Positions 34,573-44,049 of a stretch of DNA of 45,626 nt are shown here, in pieces. The notes beneath the pieces were generated by a model. That model was not told where the DNA came from. It saw only the letters and a list, made by a program, of their open reading frames with translations, and searched no databases. The DNA is from Rhodoferax sp. U11-2br (lineage in GTDB: Bacteria > Pseudomonadota > Gammaproteobacteria > Burkholderiales > Burkholderiaceae_C), in NCBI RefSeq assembly GCF_018619435.1, contig NZ_JAHFZF010000036.1, positions 1-45,626 on the forward strand, read 5' to 3'. The translations under genes were made by a program, and so were the position numbers. The first letter of the stretch is position 1. The number at the start of each line of letters is the position of its first letter.

Positions 34573-35106
34573 ATGAATAACGCCACCCAAACACCAGCGC
34601 CGAGTCAGCAGCGCATCATCAAGAAGTACCCCAACCGTCGGCTTTACGACACCATCACTTCCAGTTACATCACCCTGATGGAGGTCAAGGCTCTGGTGAT
34701 GAAGCGTGAGGCTTTTGAAGTGGTGGACGTCAAGACAGGTGACAACATCACCCGCAGCATCCTGTTGCAGATCATTCTGGAAGAGGAGGCCAGCGGTTCG
34801 CCGATGTTCACCGCACCGGTGCTTGAGAGCCTGATCCGTTTTTATGGCCATGCGATGCAAGGCATGCTGGGTGGTTATCTGGAAAAAAACATCCAGTCGC
34901 TCATTGATGTGCAAACGCGTTTTGCCGAGCAGTCCAAAGGTTTTACGCCTGAGATGTGGTCGCAGTTCCTGACGCTGCAACCACCGGCATTACAAGCCAT
35001 GATGGGCGGCAGTTTGGAGCAGTCTAAAAATATCCTGGCCCAGATGCAGGAGCAAATGCAAAAGCAGACAGAGCAGATGCTGGGTGTTTTTGGTCTCAAA
35101 AGTTAA
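34573..35106 (+). CDS. phaR: Polyhydroxyalkanoate synthesis regulator PhaR
   Basis: The 177-residue protein begins with the PHB-accumulation regulatory DNA-binding domain, RIIKKYPNRRLYDT followed by SYITLMEVKALV (about 14-45), then the PHB_acc domain with ITRSILLQIILEEE and LIRFYGHAMQGMLGGYLE, and a Gln/Met-rich C-terminal helix. PhaR binds PHA granules and DNA and releases phasin (phaP) genes when polymer accumulates. Length is near the usual 170-190. No phasin or PHA synthase gene lies nearby. The gene is followed 24 bp later by rimO, with which it may be co-transcribed. Confidence 0.95.
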   Translation: MNNATQTPAPSQQRIIKKYPNRRLYDTITSSYITLMEVKALVMKREAFEVVDVKTGDNITRSILLQIILEEEASGSPMFTAPVLESLIRFYGHAMQGMLGGYLEKNIQSLIDVQTRFAEQSKGFTPEMWSQFLTLQPPALQAMMGGSLEQSKNILAQMQEQMQKQTEQMLGVFGLKS

Positions 35107-35130
35107 TCCTGAATTTCAACAAAGTTGAGC

Positions 35131-36525
35131 ATGAATAGTGTTATTTCACAAGCCACCCAAGCGCCCAAAGTAGGGTTTGTCAGCTTGGGCTGCGCCAAGG
35201 CCCTGACCGACTCCGAACTGATCCTGACGCAACTCAATGCCGAGGGTTACCAGACTGTCAAAACCTTTCAGGGTGCCGATCTTGTGATCGTCAACACCTG
35301 TGGTTTCATCGATGACGCGGTCAAGGAGAGCTTGGACACCATTGGGGAGGCCTTGGCCGAAAATGGCAAAGTGATCGTGACAGGTTGCCTGGGTGCCAAG
35401 GCCGGTGAGGGTGGTGACAACCTGGTGCGCCAGATGCACCCCAGTGTGTTGGCGGTGACCGGCCCGCAGGCGACCCAGCAGGTGATGGATGCGGTGCATA
35501 CGCACTTGCCCAGACCGCATGACCCGTTTGTGGACTTAGTGCCCAATGGCTTTGGGGTCGCGGGCATCAAGCTGACGCCACGCCACTATGCCTATATCAA
35601 GATCAGTGAAGGCTGCAACCACCGTTGCAGCTTTTGCATCATTCCGTCCATGCGGGGCGACTTGGTGTCTCGCCCGATTGGTGATGTGCTCAAAGAGGCG
35701 CAAGCTTTGTTTGAGGGTGGCGTGAAAGAACTGCTGGTGATCAGCCAGGACACCTCGGCTTATGGTGTGGATGTGAGTTACCGGACTGGCTTCTGGAACG
35801 GTACACCGATCAAGACACGTTTGCTGGAACTGGTGCAGGCGCTCGGTGAGATGGCGCAACGTTACGGTGCCTGGTTGCGTTTGCATTATGTGTACCCGTA
35901 CCCGAGTGTGGATACCATCCTGCCGCTGATGGCTTCCGGGCTGGTGCTGCCATATCTGGATGTGCCGTTCCAACACAGCCACCCCGATGTGCTCAAACGC
36001 ATGAAACGCCCGGCCAGTGGTGAGAAAAATCTGGAGCGGATCCAGCGTTGGCGCGAGGTGTGCCCTGACATCGTGATCCGCAGCACCTTCATCGCTGGGT
36101 TCCCCGGTGAGACCGAGGAAGAATTTGCCCATCTGCTGGACTTCATGCGTGAAGCCAACATCGATCGGGCCGGTTGTTTTGCCTACAGCCCGGTTGCGGG
36201 TGCAACGGCCAATGATTTGCCGGGCATGTTGCCCGAGTCTGTGCGTGAGGAACGTCGCGCCGCGTTCATGGCGGTGGCCGAAGAGGTGTCGGCCGCAAAG
36301 TTGCAGCGCCGAGTCGGTGCCACCATGCAGGTGCTGGTGGATCACGCGCCTGGTCTGGGTAAAAAGGGTGGTCTGGGTCGCTCTTATGCCGATGCGCCGG
36401 AGATCGACGGTCTGGTGAAATTGTTGCCGCCCGAAAAAATCAGCAAGACGCTCAAGGTCGGTGAATTCACGCGTGCACGTATTGTGGGTGCACAAGGCCA
36501 CGATCTGCTGGCGCAGCCCATTTGA
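35131..36525 (+). CDS. rimO: Ribosomal protein S12 methylthiotransferase RimO
   Basis: This 464-residue radical-SAM enzyme adds a methylthio group to Asp89 of ribosomal protein S12. It has an N-terminal UPF0004 domain with [23 protein letters not shown] and TGCLGA, the radical-SAM motif CNHRCSFC (162-169; Cys162, 166, 169), and a C-terminal TRAM domain. The [13 protein letters not shown] segment after the cluster is typical of RimO rather than MiaB. ATG 35131 is preferred over a TTG two codons earlier. The Shine-Dalgarno is weak. The gene ends 32 bp before a bidirectional terminator shared with tRNA-Leu. Confidence 0.96.
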   Translation: MNSVISQATQAPKVGFVSLGCAKALTDSELILTQLNAEGYQTVKTFQGADLVIVNTCGFIDDAVKESLDTIGEALAENGKVIVTGCLGAKAGEGGDNLVRQMHPSVLAVTGPQATQQVMDAVHTHLPRPHDPFVDLVPNGFGVAGIKLTPRHYAYIKISEGCNHRCSFCIIPSMRGDLVSRPIGDVLKEAQALFEGGVKELLVISQDTSAYGVDVSYRTGFWNGTPIKTRLLELVQALGEMAQRYGAWLRLHYVYPYPSVDTILPLMASGLVLPYLDVPFQHSHPDVLKRMKRPASGEKNLERIQRWREVCPDIVIRSTFIAGFPGETEEEFAHLLDFMREANIDRAGCFAYSPVAGATANDLPGMLPESVREERRAAFMAVAEEVSAAKLQRRVGATMQVLVDHAPGLGKKGGLGRSYADAPEIDGLVKLLPPEKISKTLKVGEFTRARIVGAQGHDLLAQPI

Positions 36526-36557
36526 TGCCAATTGCTGGCATTTATTCCAACAACAAA

Positions 36558-36583
36558 AAAGCCGCTGGTTTAACAGCGGCTTT
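36558..36583. terminator. Bidirectional terminator between rimO and tRNA-Leu
   Basis: AAAGCCGCTG (36558-36567), loop GTTTAA, CAGCGGCTTT (36574-36583). On the minus strand the stem is followed by TTTTTTG and so ends the tRNA-Leu transcript strongly; on the plus strand only TTT follows and it ends rimO more weakly. Confidence 0.88.
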
Positions 36584-36637
36584 CAGTTCAAAACATCTGG
36601 TTGGTGTCATCGAAATCAACCAGATTTCATTTACATT

Positions 36638-36722
<85 letters not shown>

Positions 36723-36739
36723 ATTTCAGGAAAGAGAGA

Positions 36740-36745
36740 AGTATA
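36740..36745 (-). promoter_or_regulatory. -10 box of tRNA-Leu, inside the rnr 5' region
   Basis: On the minus strand TATACT lies 18 bases upstream of the tRNA 5' end. It falls in the short region before and within the start of rnr, so the two divergent transcripts overlap or compete there. Confidence 0.5.
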
Positions 36746-36771
36746 TCAAAAATATTAAGCAAACCAGCGCA

Positions 36772-39033
36772 TTGCTGGAAGAAGTTGAAGGAATTGTTCA
36801 AGGTCATCGTGATGGCCATGGTTTTGTGACCCGTGACGATGGAGAGGCTGACATCTATCTGCCACCCAACGAGATGCGCGCCGTGCTGCACAAGGATCGC
36901 GTCAAGGTTCGCATCGTGCGCAGTGATCGCAAAGGTCGCCCCGAGGGGCGGGTGGTCGAGATAGTCGAACGCAGCAACCAGGTCATCATTGGCCGCCTGT
37001 TGCATGAGAGCGGCATCTGGATCGTGGCCCCCGAGGACAAACGTTACGGCCAGGACATCATGATCCCCAAGGCCGCCACCGGTGCCGCGCGTGCCGGACA
37101 GGTGGTGGTGGTGGAACTTACCGAGCCGCCGGCCTTGTTTGGTCAGCCGGTTGGCCGTGTCAAAGAGGTGTTGGGTGAAATTGACGACCCCGGCATGGAG
37201 ATCGAGATCGCCGTGCGCAAGTACAGCGTGCCGCATGAATTTTCCGAGGCCTGTATGGCACTGGCCCGCGCCTTGCCCGACAAGGTGCGACCGCAGGACA
37301 AGCTCAAGCGGGTCAACCTGACCGATGTGCCCCTGGTCACCATCGACGGCGAAGACGCCCGTGACTTTGACGATGCCGTCTACTGCGAACCCACCAAGAT
37401 CGGCAAGGGCAGGGCGGCCACCTCTGGTTGGCGCTTGCTGGTGGCGATTGCAGACGTGAGCCACTACGTGGAAAACGGCTCGGCCATCGACATCGATGCC
37501 TACGACCGTGCCACCAGCGTGTATTTCCCGCGCCGTGTCATCCCGATGCTGCCCGAGAAGCTCTCCAACGGCCTGTGTTCCCTCAACCCCGAGGTGGAAC
37601 GCCTGTGTATGGTCTGCGACATGGTGGTCTCCGAAGATGGCGAGGTCACGGCCTACCAGTTTTACCCGGCGGTGATGTGGAGCCACGCACGTTTCACCTA
37701 CAACGAGGTGGCGGCGATTCTGGCCAACACCCGTGGCCCCGAGGCCCTCAAACGCAAGGACCGGATTGATGACCTGATCCAACTGCACGATGTGTACCGT
37801 GCCTTGCTCAAGTCGCGCGTGCGTCGTGGTGCGGTGGACTTCGAGACGGTGGAAACCCAGATCGTCTGTGACGAAGTGGGCCGTATCGAAAAAATTGTGC
37901 CGCGCACCCGCAACGACGCCCACAAGCTGATCGAAGAGGCGATGTTGGCCGCCAACGTCTGCAGCGCTGACTTCATTGCGCAGGGCAAACAAGCCGGCCT
38001 GTTCCGTGTGCACGAAGGTCCCACGCCCGAGAAAAAAGAGGTGTTGCGCAATTACCTGAAGGTGACCGGTGTCGGCCTGACCATCAGCGACGACCCGTCG
38101 CCCGGTGAGTTCCAAGCGATTGCCAATGCCACCAAAGACCGGCCTGATGCGGCGCAGATCCATTCGATGCTGCTGCGCTCGATGCAGCAGGCGATCTACA
38201 CCCCGATCAACAGCGGCCACTTTGGTCTGGCGTTTGAGGCCTACACCCACTTCACCAGCCCGATCCGGCGTTACCCCGATCTGCTGGTGCACCGCGTCAT
38301 CAAGGCGATTCTGGCCAAGACCAAATACGTCTTGCCCGTGTTGCCAACACCGGGTGAAGCCCACGCCAAGCTGTCCAAACGGCTGGAGAAAAACCTGGCG
38401 TCCAAGGTGGCCGAACCCGGCCAGAAGCCGCGCAAACTCAGTGCCGACATGCTGGCCTGGCAATCTGCCGGTTTACATTGCAGCGCCAACGAGCGCCGCG
38501 CCGACGAGGCCAGCCGCGATGTGGAGGCCTGGCTCAAGTGCAAGTACATGCGTGAACACCTGGGTGAGGAGTTCTCGGGTGTGGTCAGCTCGGTGACGAG
38601 TTTTGGCCTGTTCATCACACTCGACGCCATGTACGTCGAAGGCCTGGTGCATATCACCGAACTCGGTGGTGAGTACTACCGTTTTGACGAAGCGCGCCAG
38701 GAGTTGCGCGGTGAGCGCACCGGTTTGCGTTATGCACTCGGAACGCGCGTTCGTGTGCAGGTCAGTCGGGTGGATCTGGACGGTCGGCGCATCGATTTCC
38801 GCCTGGTGCAGGAGGGTGAGGCGCTGGTGGGGCGCGCACTCAAGGACAAGGGCGACGGCAACGAGCGCACTGTATTTGAGCCGGACCAGGATGGCGCGCC
38901 CACGGGCCGACGCAGCCGCAAAATCTCGGAACCCCTGGCACGGTCGCCCAAACCTTCTGCGGCGGCCAAAACGACGCGGCGTGCGCCGGTGGCTGGCAAG
39001 TCTAGGGATAAAAGTCGCAAAAATAGGCGCTAG
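36772..39033 (+). CDS. rnr: Ribonuclease R (3'-5' exoribonuclease); start uncertain
   Basis: The protein has a cold-shock domain ([19 protein letters not shown]), the RNB catalytic domain with [13 protein letters not shown] (metal-binding aspartates) and [16 protein letters not shown], an S1 domain ([20 protein letters not shown]) and a basic C-terminal tail rich in Arg, Lys and Ala. It degrades structured RNA and takes part in tmRNA quality control. The open frame continues back through the antisense of tRNA-Leu to 36601, which cannot be coding. TTG 36772 is the first canonical start after the tRNA, giving 753 residues, but it has no Shine-Dalgarno; an ATC at 36745 after GAGAG is an alternative. 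The N-terminal helix-turn-helix of E. coli RNase R is absent. The stop lies inside repeat copy H. Confidence 0.93.
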   Translation: MLEEVEGIVQGHRDGHGFVTRDDGEADIYLPPNEMRAVLHKDRVKVRIVRSDRKGRPEGRVVEIVERSNQVIIGRLLHESGIWIVAPEDKRYGQDIMIPKAATGAARAGQVVVVELTEPPALFGQPVGRVKEVLGEIDDPGMEIEIAVRKYSVPHEFSEACMALARALPDKVRPQDKLKRVNLTDVPLVTIDGEDARDFDDAVYCEPTKIGKGRAATSGWRLLVAIADVSHYVENGSAIDIDAYDRATSVYFPRRVIPMLPEKLSNGLCSLNPEVERLCMVCDMVVSEDGEVTAYQFYPAVMWSHARFTYNEVAAILANTRGPEALKRKDRIDDLIQLHDVYRALLKSRVRRGAVDFETVETQIVCDEVGRIEKIVPRTRNDAHKLIEEAMLAANVCSADFIAQGKQAGLFRVHEGPTPEKKEVLRNYLKVTGVGLTISDDPSPGEFQAIANATKDRPDAAQIHSMLLRSMQQAIYTPINSGHFGLAFEAYTHFTSPIRRYPDLLVHRVIKAILAKTKYVLPVLPTPGEAHAKLSKRLEKNLASKVAEPGQKPRKLSADMLAWQSAGLHCSANERRADEASRDVEAWLKCKYMREHLGEEFSGVVSSVTSFGLFITLDAMYVEGLVHITELGGEYYRFDEARQELRGERTGLRYALGTRVRVQVSRVDLDGRRIDFRLVQEGEALVGRALKDKGDGNERTVFEPDQDGAPTGRRSRKISEPLARSPKPSAAAKTTRRAPVAGKSRDKSRKNRR

Positions 39034-39066
39034 CCCTTATCCATCAAGCATTGTTCGCTATATAAA
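39019..39066 (+). repeat. GCCCTT-type dyad repeat copy H, containing the rnr stop
   Basis: AAAAATAGGCGCTAGCCCTT (39019-39038) is followed by ATCCATCAAG and a degraded TTCGCTATATAAA tail, same orientation as copy A. The TAG at 39031-39033 inside it stops rnr, and the copy ends just before the ATG of the next gene at 39071. Confidence 0.6.
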
Positions 39067-39070
39067 TGTT

Positions 39071-39826
39071 ATGACTGAGAATTTTAGAGTGGCTGTGGTC
39101 ACGGGTGCCGGCTCCGGCATTGGCCGGGCGGCAGCATTGGCTTTGTTGCAAGACGGTTACCGTGTGGTGCTGGCGGGGCGGCGTGAGCCGCTGCTGGCTG
39201 AGGTGGCACAACTGGGTGGCGCGCCAGAGCGTTGCCTGGTGGTGCCGACGGATGTGACGGATGAGGCCTCGGTGTTGGCCCTGTTCGACACCACGGGGCG
39301 CCAGTTTGGCCGGGTCGATGTGTTGTTCAACAACGCCGGGATCAGCGCCCCGGCGGTGCTGCTGGAAGACCTCACGCTGGACCAGTGGCAGGGTGTGGTG
39401 GATGTGAATCTGACCGGTATGTTTTTGTGCCTTCGCCAGGCCTTTCGGGTGATGAAGGCGCAGACGCCGCAGGGTGGTCGCATCATCAACAACGGCTCAA
39501 TCGCCGCGACCACACCGCGGCCCAACTCGGTGGCCTACAGCGCCACCAAACATGCTGTGAGTGGTCTGACCAAGTCCGCCGCGCTCGATGGGCGCAAGTA
39601 CAACATTGCTGTGGGTCAGATCGACATCGGCAACGCTTCCACCGAGATGGCCCAGCGCATGCAGGCAGGCATCTTGCAGGCTAATGGCCAGACTGCGGTG
39701 GAGCCGGTCATGGATGTGGCCATCGCTGGCCAGTCGGTGTTGTACATGGCCAATTTACCTGTGGGGGCCAATGTGTTGTTCCACACTGTGATGGCCACCA
39801 ACATGCCCTTTGTGGGCCGTGGCTGA
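39071..39826 (+). CDS. Short-chain dehydrogenase/reductase
   Basis: This 251-residue classical SDR has TGAGSGIG (11-18), NNAG (87-90), the catalytic Ser143 in NNGSIAA and Tyr156/Lys160 in AYSATKHA. The C-terminal part is unusual in lacking the common 'PG' stretch, reading [16 protein letters not shown] after the YxxxK helix. The substrate is unknown. ATG 39071 directly follows repeat copy H and gives the normal SDR length; the same frame is open for 468 bp upstream inside rnr but codes nothing recognisable there. No Shine-Dalgarno is obvious; the start lies just after a repeat tail. Confidence 0.86.
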   Translation: MTENFRVAVVTGAGSGIGRAAALALLQDGYRVVLAGRREPLLAEVAQLGGAPERCLVVPTDVTDEASVLALFDTTGRQFGRVDVLFNNAGISAPAVLLEDLTLDQWQGVVDVNLTGMFLCLRQAFRVMKAQTPQGGRIINNGSIAATTPRPNSVAYSATKHAVSGLTKSAALDGRKYNIAVGQIDIGNASTEMAQRMQAGILQANGQTAVEPVMDVAIAGQSVLYMANLPVGANVLFHTVMATNMPFVGRG

Positions 39827-39827
39827 G

Positions 39828-39860
39828 CCAGGGTATTTGTTGGCTGGGGGCCTGGTTTTT
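39828..39860 (+). terminator. Possible terminator after the second SDR gene
   Basis: CCAGG (39828-39832) and CCTGG (39851-39855) with five T after. The stem is short and the loop could fold in another way (CCAG/CTGG). It lies between convergent genes. Confidence 0.35.
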
Positions 39861-39868
39861 CGCGCCCG

Positions 39869-41788
39869 TTAAATGATCCAGCGTTCCAGACAGGCGACCA
39901 GCGTTGCGCGGTTGAAGGGTTTGGTCAGAAAGTCGTTCATGCCCGCTTCGCGGCAGGCATTCTGGTCGGCCAGCATGGCGTTGGCGGTCAGGGCAACGAT
40001 GGGGCTGTGGCTGTTCACCCCGGTGCCACGCCGGATGTGACGGGTCGCTTCCAGGCCGTCCATTTCCGGCATCTGCATGTCCATCAGGATCAGGGCGTAG
40101 GACCGTTTGCCAGCGGCTGCCACACCCTGCAGGCCGTTTTCTGCCAAGTCAACCGTGTAACCCAGGCGCTGAAGCAGGGTCAGTACCAGCTTCTGGTTGA
40201 TTTTGTTGTCTTCGACCAACAAGATGCGCCCGCTGCGGGTCGGTTCTGGCGCAGGGTTGGATGCCCCCGTGGGTTCGGTGGCTGGTGTGGTTGCAGACGG
40301 AACGGATACGGCATTTTCTGGTGTCATGCTGATCTCGGTGGAGGCTGTTGACAGAGGCAGAACAGGCAGTTCAAACCAGAACAGACTGCCTGTGGGACGG
40401 TCCTCTGCCAAACCAATGCGCCCCTGCATGCCCTCGACCAGGCGTTTGCAGATCACCAGGCCCAGGCCGGTACCACCATATTTGCGAGAGGTGGACGCGT
40501 CAATCTGGCTGAAATTCGAAAAAAGCCGACCACGCTCCGAGAGCGGAATGCCGATGCCGGTGTCACTGATCTCAAAACGCAGGCCATGGTTCAGCCGCGA
40601 GACACTCAGACGGACTTCCCCCTGTTCGGTGAATTTGACGGCGTTGCCAGCCAGATTGAGCAGCACCTGATGGATACGCAGGCTGTCACCCACAAAGGTG
40701 ACACGGGCCGCTGGTGTGATGTCAACCGCCAGCCCGATGCCTTTTTCGCGCACCCGTTCTTTGAGGACCGAGAGCACAGCATCCACCATCTCGGCCACCT
40801 TGAAGGGGTACTGTTCAAAGGTCATGTGTCCTGCCTCGATCTTCGACAAGTCCAGGATATCGTTGATGATGGCCAGCAGCGATTCACCCGACTGGGCAAT
40901 GTCACGTGCATAGTCCTGCTGCTCGGCGCTGAGTTGGGTCTCCATCAGCAGCCGTGTCATGCCCATGACACCGTTCATGGGTGTGCGTATCTCATGCGAC
41001 ATGTTAGCCAGGAACTGGGACTTGGCCACGTTGGCCGCCATGGCCGCCTGCGTGGCACGTTGCAGCTCAACCTGCATCGTTTTGAGTTCATTGATGTCGC
41101 GGGCATTGATCAGGACCAGGGGCGCGCCGGTCACCGGGTCGGGCACCAAACGCGCATCCATGCCATACCAGCGTATGCCGTTCAAGGTGGTCAGCTGGAT
41201 TTCGCTGCTGTAGCTTGTGCCTTGGTTCAGCTGGCTGTGAATGGCTTGCGCGGTCTCTGGTTCGGCGAACATGGCCTGAAAATCGTCCTGCTCGGCGCTG
41301 GAATCCACCGCGCCGAAGGCCCGCACAGCAGCCGGATTGCGCATCACCGCGCTTCCGCTGCGGCTGAACAGCGCAATCAGCACCGAGGTGTGTTGCATGG
41401 CCTCCACACCACGCAGCACCGCCGGGTCCAGACTCAGGGAGGGCGAATGGGCTTCGTACAGGATGGCGACGCTGCCATCGGCAAGTTCAACGCCAATGCT
41501 GTGTGCGTTAAATGTCACCGGATGGCCCTTGGGGTAAACCGTCCACTGCGCGCGCGCGGTGCGGCCCGCAGCATGTTCGGCCATCACTACTTGGTTGCGC
41601 GTGACGGTCGCCTCCGACAGGTCGGCAAAATCCCGGGCCAGAAACTCTTCAAGTGAATCGGCTTTCCAGAACGCCACACCGGCCGGGTTGGCCCACAACA
41701 TGCGCTGGTGCAGCATGTCAAACACCCACATGGGGGTGTCTGACCAGTGAAAGCTTTCAAGTGCACTGTAGGGCAGGAGGGCGGCCAT
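39869..41788 (-). CDS. Hybrid sensor histidine kinase (PAS-like sensor, HisKA, HATPase, receiver)
   Basis: The 639-residue protein has no transmembrane segment and appears cytoplasmic. Two PAS-like regions occupy about 1-120 and 125-235, then a coiled coil, HisKA with FLANMSHEIRTPMNG (phospho-acceptor His265), HATPase with the N-box (Asn382), DTGIGIP (409-415) and GGTGLGL (438-444), a Pro/Thr/Ser-rich linker of about 40 residues (480-518), and a receiver with acidic residues Glu526 and Asp527, phospho-acceptor Asp570 in LILMDMQMP, and the KPF lysine. Such hybrids usually relay to an Hpt protein; none is adjacent. It lies upstream of the GST-family gene on the opposite end, with no obvious partner regulator. 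Signal unknown. Confidence 0.9.
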   Translation of the reverse strand: MAALLPYSALESFHWSDTPMWVFDMLHQRMLWANPAGVAFWKADSLEEFLARDFADLSEATVTRNQVVMAEHAAGRTARAQWTVYPKGHPVTFNAHSIGVELADGSVAILYEAHSPSLSLDPAVLRGVEAMQHTSVLIALFSRSGSAVMRNPAAVRAFGAVDSSAEQDDFQAMFAEPETAQAIHSQLNQGTSYSSEIQLTTLNGIRWYGMDARLVPDPVTGAPLVLINARDINELKTMQVELQRATQAAMAANVAKSQFLANMSHEIRTPMNGVMGMTRLLMETQLSAEQQDYARDIAQSGESLLAIINDILDLSKIEAGHMTFEQYPFKVAEMVDAVLSVLKERVREKGIGLAVDITPAARVTFVGDSLRIHQVLLNLAGNAVKFTEQGEVRLSVSRLNHGLRFEISDTGIGIPLSERGRLFSNFSQIDASTSRKYGGTGLGLVICKRLVEGMQGRIGLAEDRPTGSLFWFELPVLPLSTASTEISMTPENAVSVPSATTPATEPTGASNPAPEPTRSGRILLVEDNKINQKLVLTLLQRLGYTVDLAENGLQGVAAAGKRSYALILMDMQMPEMDGLEATRHIRRGTGVNSHSPIVALTANAMLADQNACREAGMNDFLTKPFNRATLVACLERWII

Positions 41789-41826
41789 CGTCTGGAGTCA
41801 GAGTCTGCGACTGTGCCATTGTGGCC

Positions 41827-42459
41827 TCACTGGGCCAAAGCGGCCTCGGTGGCCGCCAGCACCGGGGCGACAGATGGGCGCGACTTGACCGCATCAAACC
41901 AGGCGGCCAGGCGCGGCATGGCAGAAGGCGCCACCGGTTTGCCATGGGCGCTGGATAGTTTGCCAATGTAGAGGTAAGACACCGCGTAAGACGCATCGGC
42001 CAGCGTGAACTGTTGACCCAGAAAAAACGGCGCGGGCGCAATCTGCCCCTCCAGGATGGCGATCAGTTGGTGCAAACGATCCACCTCGACCTGGAATCCG
42101 GGCTGTGCGGCGCGACCATCAGACAGTGCAAAGTACAAGGTGCTCAGCTGCGGGCCCAGGTACATATCGTGAAAGCGCGACAACCAGCGGCAGCGTGCGC
42201 GGGCCTCAATACCGGCTGGCAACATGGCGGGTTGGGGGTAACGCTCTTCGAGGTACTCCACAATCACCTCTGACTCGCCAATGCCAAAATCCCCGTCCTG
42301 CAAATAAGGTACCTTGCCCATCGGGTTGATGGCCAGAAACTCCGGTGATTTCAGGTAGGCCCAGCTCAGTTCGGGGGCTTCGAACACCAGCCCTTTTTCA
42401 AGCAGCGTGATGTGGACCTTGGCGCTGTAGTGACTGACTGGAAATTGGTAAAGCTTCAT
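41827..42459 (-). CDS. Glutathione S-transferase family protein
   Basis: This 210-residue protein has a thioredoxin-like N-terminal domain: MKLYQFPVSHYSAKVHITLLEKG, NPMGKVPYLQDGD with the cis-proline VP, and a GESEVIVEYLEERYP glutathione-binding segment with the conserved ES. The all-helical C-terminal domain has FTLADASYAVSYLY, with the N-capping box Asp. A Ser or Tyr (residues 9-12) could be the catalytic residue. The class and substrate are unknown. It lies 38 bp from the histidine kinase on the same strand and may share transcription with it. Confidence 0.88.
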   Translation of the reverse strand: MKLYQFPVSHYSAKVHITLLEKGLVFEAPELSWAYLKSPEFLAINPMGKVPYLQDGDFGIGESEVIVEYLEERYPQPAMLPAGIEARARCRWLSRFHDMYLGPQLSTLYFALSDGRAAQPGFQVEVDRLHQLIAILEGQIAPAPFFLGQQFTLADASYAVSYLYIGKLSSAHGKPVAPSAMPRLAAWFDAVKSRPSVAPVLAATEAALAQ

Positions 42460-42587
42460 GAAACCCCTTGATTGGTAGATTTGAAACAGCTTCGTGTTGG
42501 GTCAGCTCCAAGAATTATGGCATTCGGCATGTGCCGACGAATCCGTTGGGTGCATGCACCCCCAATCCACCACCAGACGGTGATGGT

Positions 42588-42605
42588 GCCTGGCTTTTGC
42601 CAGGC
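42588..42605 (-). other. Hairpin at the end of the TauE/SafE gene
   Basis: GCCTGGC, TTTT, GCCAGGC in the gap after the permease stop on the minus strand. It lacks a T-run on that strand, so it is not a standard intrinsic terminator, but it may stabilise the 3' end or work with Rho. Confidence 0.4.
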
Positions 42606-42627
42606 CGCCCGACGCAGGCAGGTGCGG

Positions 42628-43401
42628 CTACAGGAACTGGGTGCGCACCAAGTCCGTGATCAGTTTTGCCAGCAGGCTGATCACCAGCACCAGGAAGATC
42701 CGGCGCAGCCAGAGGTTGCCGCCTTTCATGGCCAAGTGGCTGCCAGCAAACGAGCCCGCAATCATGGCCACCGCCATCGGAATGGCGAGCTGGAAGCTAA
42801 CAAACCCGTTCGGGATGAAAAACGCCAGCGCCCCCAGATTGGTAGCCATGTTGACCACCTTGGCACAGGCGGTGGCGCGCATGAAGTCAAAGTGGAACAC
42901 CCGTACAAACAGGAAGATCAGGAAACTGCCCGCACCGGGGCCAAAAAAGCCTTCGTAAAAACCAATGGCGGTGCCAATCAGCACACCACGCACCTTGTCG
43001 TTGCGCGTGACCGGGATGTCAGCGTCCTGTTTGCCAAAGTCTGGCCGAAACCAGGTGTAAAGCAACATCACCACCAGCAACACCACCACAAAGGGTTTGA
43101 TCCAGGTGCTGGGCAGGGTGGCAATGGCGCGCGCACCCATGTGGGCGCCACAAAACGCGGTCGATGCCGTCAGCAGCAGCAGGCCCCAGGGTAGCTTGAT
43201 GCGCCGTGCGTACTGGGTGGCGGCAGTGGCCATGCCAGCCACCGAGGCACATTTTTCTGTGGCGAACAAGGTTGCGGGCGCGGCTGCTGGAAACAGCGTG
43301 AGCATGCCCGGAATCAGCACCAGGCCGCCGCCACCAATTGCAGCGTTGAGCATGGCCGCGACAAAGGTCAGCGGCAGCAGGAAATAGAGTTCGGTGATCA
43401 T
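42628..43401 (-). CDS. TauE/SafE family membrane permease
   Basis: The 257-residue inner-membrane protein has about eight hydrophobic segments and the TauE/SafE repeats: GGGGLVLIPGMLTLF after the first helix and GFYEGFFGPGAGSFLIFLF in the second half. The family exports or imports sulfite, sulfonates and related small anions. No sulfur genes are nearby, so the substrate is open. The start is ATG 43401. It transcribes toward the GST gene with a 168-bp gap and is divergent from arsR with a 218-bp gap. Confidence 0.9.
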   Translation of the reverse strand: MITELYFLLPLTFVAAMLNAAIGGGGLVLIPGMLTLFPAAAPATLFATEKCASVAGMATAATQYARRIKLPWGLLLLTASTAFCGAHMGARAIATLPSTWIKPFVVVLLVVMLLYTWFRPDFGKQDADIPVTRNDKVRGVLIGTAIGFYEGFFGPGAGSFLIFLFVRVFHFDFMRATACAKVVNMATNLGALAFFIPNGFVSFQLAIPMAVAMIAGSFAGSHLAMKGGNLWLRRIFLVLVISLLAKLITDLVRTQFL

Positions 43402-43619
43402 CTTGTGTGTTGCTTCAGGCCCAGAGCAATGACCGGGCGGATCCCACAGGACACCAACACGAACACCATCACCAACTGAGTTAAAAAATAATTACAAAGT
43501 CGTATTGTCCCTGATGGCTTGCGGCTGGCTTCATTTGGCGGTGACCAACATTTGAACGTGAGCTTGCGAGATATGGCTCATAGCTTCAATATTTCAACAA
43601 TTGTTGTATTATTGAAGTC
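43402..43619. promoter_or_regulatory. Divergent promoter region of the TauE/SafE gene and arsR
   Basis: The 218-bp gap holds the arsR operator (separate entry) and a candidate arsR promoter: TTGCGA (43564-43569), 17 bases, CAATAT (43587-43592), so the start of transcription would lie inside the operator. Nothing clear was found for the opposite gene. Confidence 0.5.
43584..43617. promoter_or_regulatory. Large palindromic operator immediately before arsR
   Basis: CTTCAATA (43584-43591) and TATTGAAG (43610-43617) are the outer arms of a near-perfect 34-bp dyad; the core CAACAATTGTTG (43596-43607) is a perfect palindrome. It ends two bases before the arsR ATG. Such a site fits binding by ArsR dimers and autorepression of arsR-arsC-ACR3. 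Confidence 0.8.
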
Positions 43620-43967
43620 ATGGATACATCACTCGCCACCTCCGTCTTTGAGTCGCTGTCATCAGCCGTGCGTCTGGATGCCTACCGTTTACTGGTCAAG
43701 GCCGGGCCAACCGGCCTGGTTGCTGGCGAGATCGGAGCGGCGCTGGACATCCCGCCCACCAACCTGTCGTTTCACCTCAAGGCGCTGGCCCATGCGCAAC
43801 TGGTGAATGTGGTGCAGGAAGGGCGCTTTCAGCGTTACCGCGCCAACATGGGCTTGATGCACGAGCTGATTGCCTACCTGAGCGCCGAGTGTTGCGCTGG
43901 TCATCCCGAGCAGTGCCCGGAACTCTGCCTACCGATCCTTGCCGCTGATCATGTGCCTCTGGCATGA
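43620..43967 (+). CDS. arsR: ArsR-family arsenite-responsive repressor
   Basis: This 115-residue protein has the ArsR winged helix (SAVRLDAYRLLVKAGPTGLVAG; PPTNLSFHLKALAHAQLV) and no CVC motif in the DNA-recognition helix. Instead four cysteines lie near the C-terminus: Cys91, Cys92, Cys99 and Cys103. This matches ArsR variants that bind As(III) through C-terminal cysteines. It represses the following arsC and ACR3 genes until arsenite binds. The ATG follows the large palindrome by two bases, so the repressor likely blocks both transcription and ribosome loading. No Shine-Dalgarno is visible apart from the operator's GAAG. Confidence 0.93.
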   Translation: MDTSLATSVFESLSSAVRLDAYRLLVKAGPTGLVAGEIGAALDIPPTNLSFHLKALAHAQLVNVVQEGRFQRYRANMGLMHELIAYLSAECCAGHPEQCPELCLPILAADHVPLA

Positions 43968-44049
43968 AGGCGCCCGTGTGGCGTAACCTTTTGTCACACA
44001 GCGCTGCTAACTTTGCTGAATTTGTCTAAACCACCTCTGGAAACTTGAT

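Noticed and set aside
38603..39070. N-terminal extension of the second SDR inside rnr
   Set aside because: The frame overlaps the S1 and tail coding of rnr and encodes nothing SDR-like before [18 protein letters not shown] at 39071.
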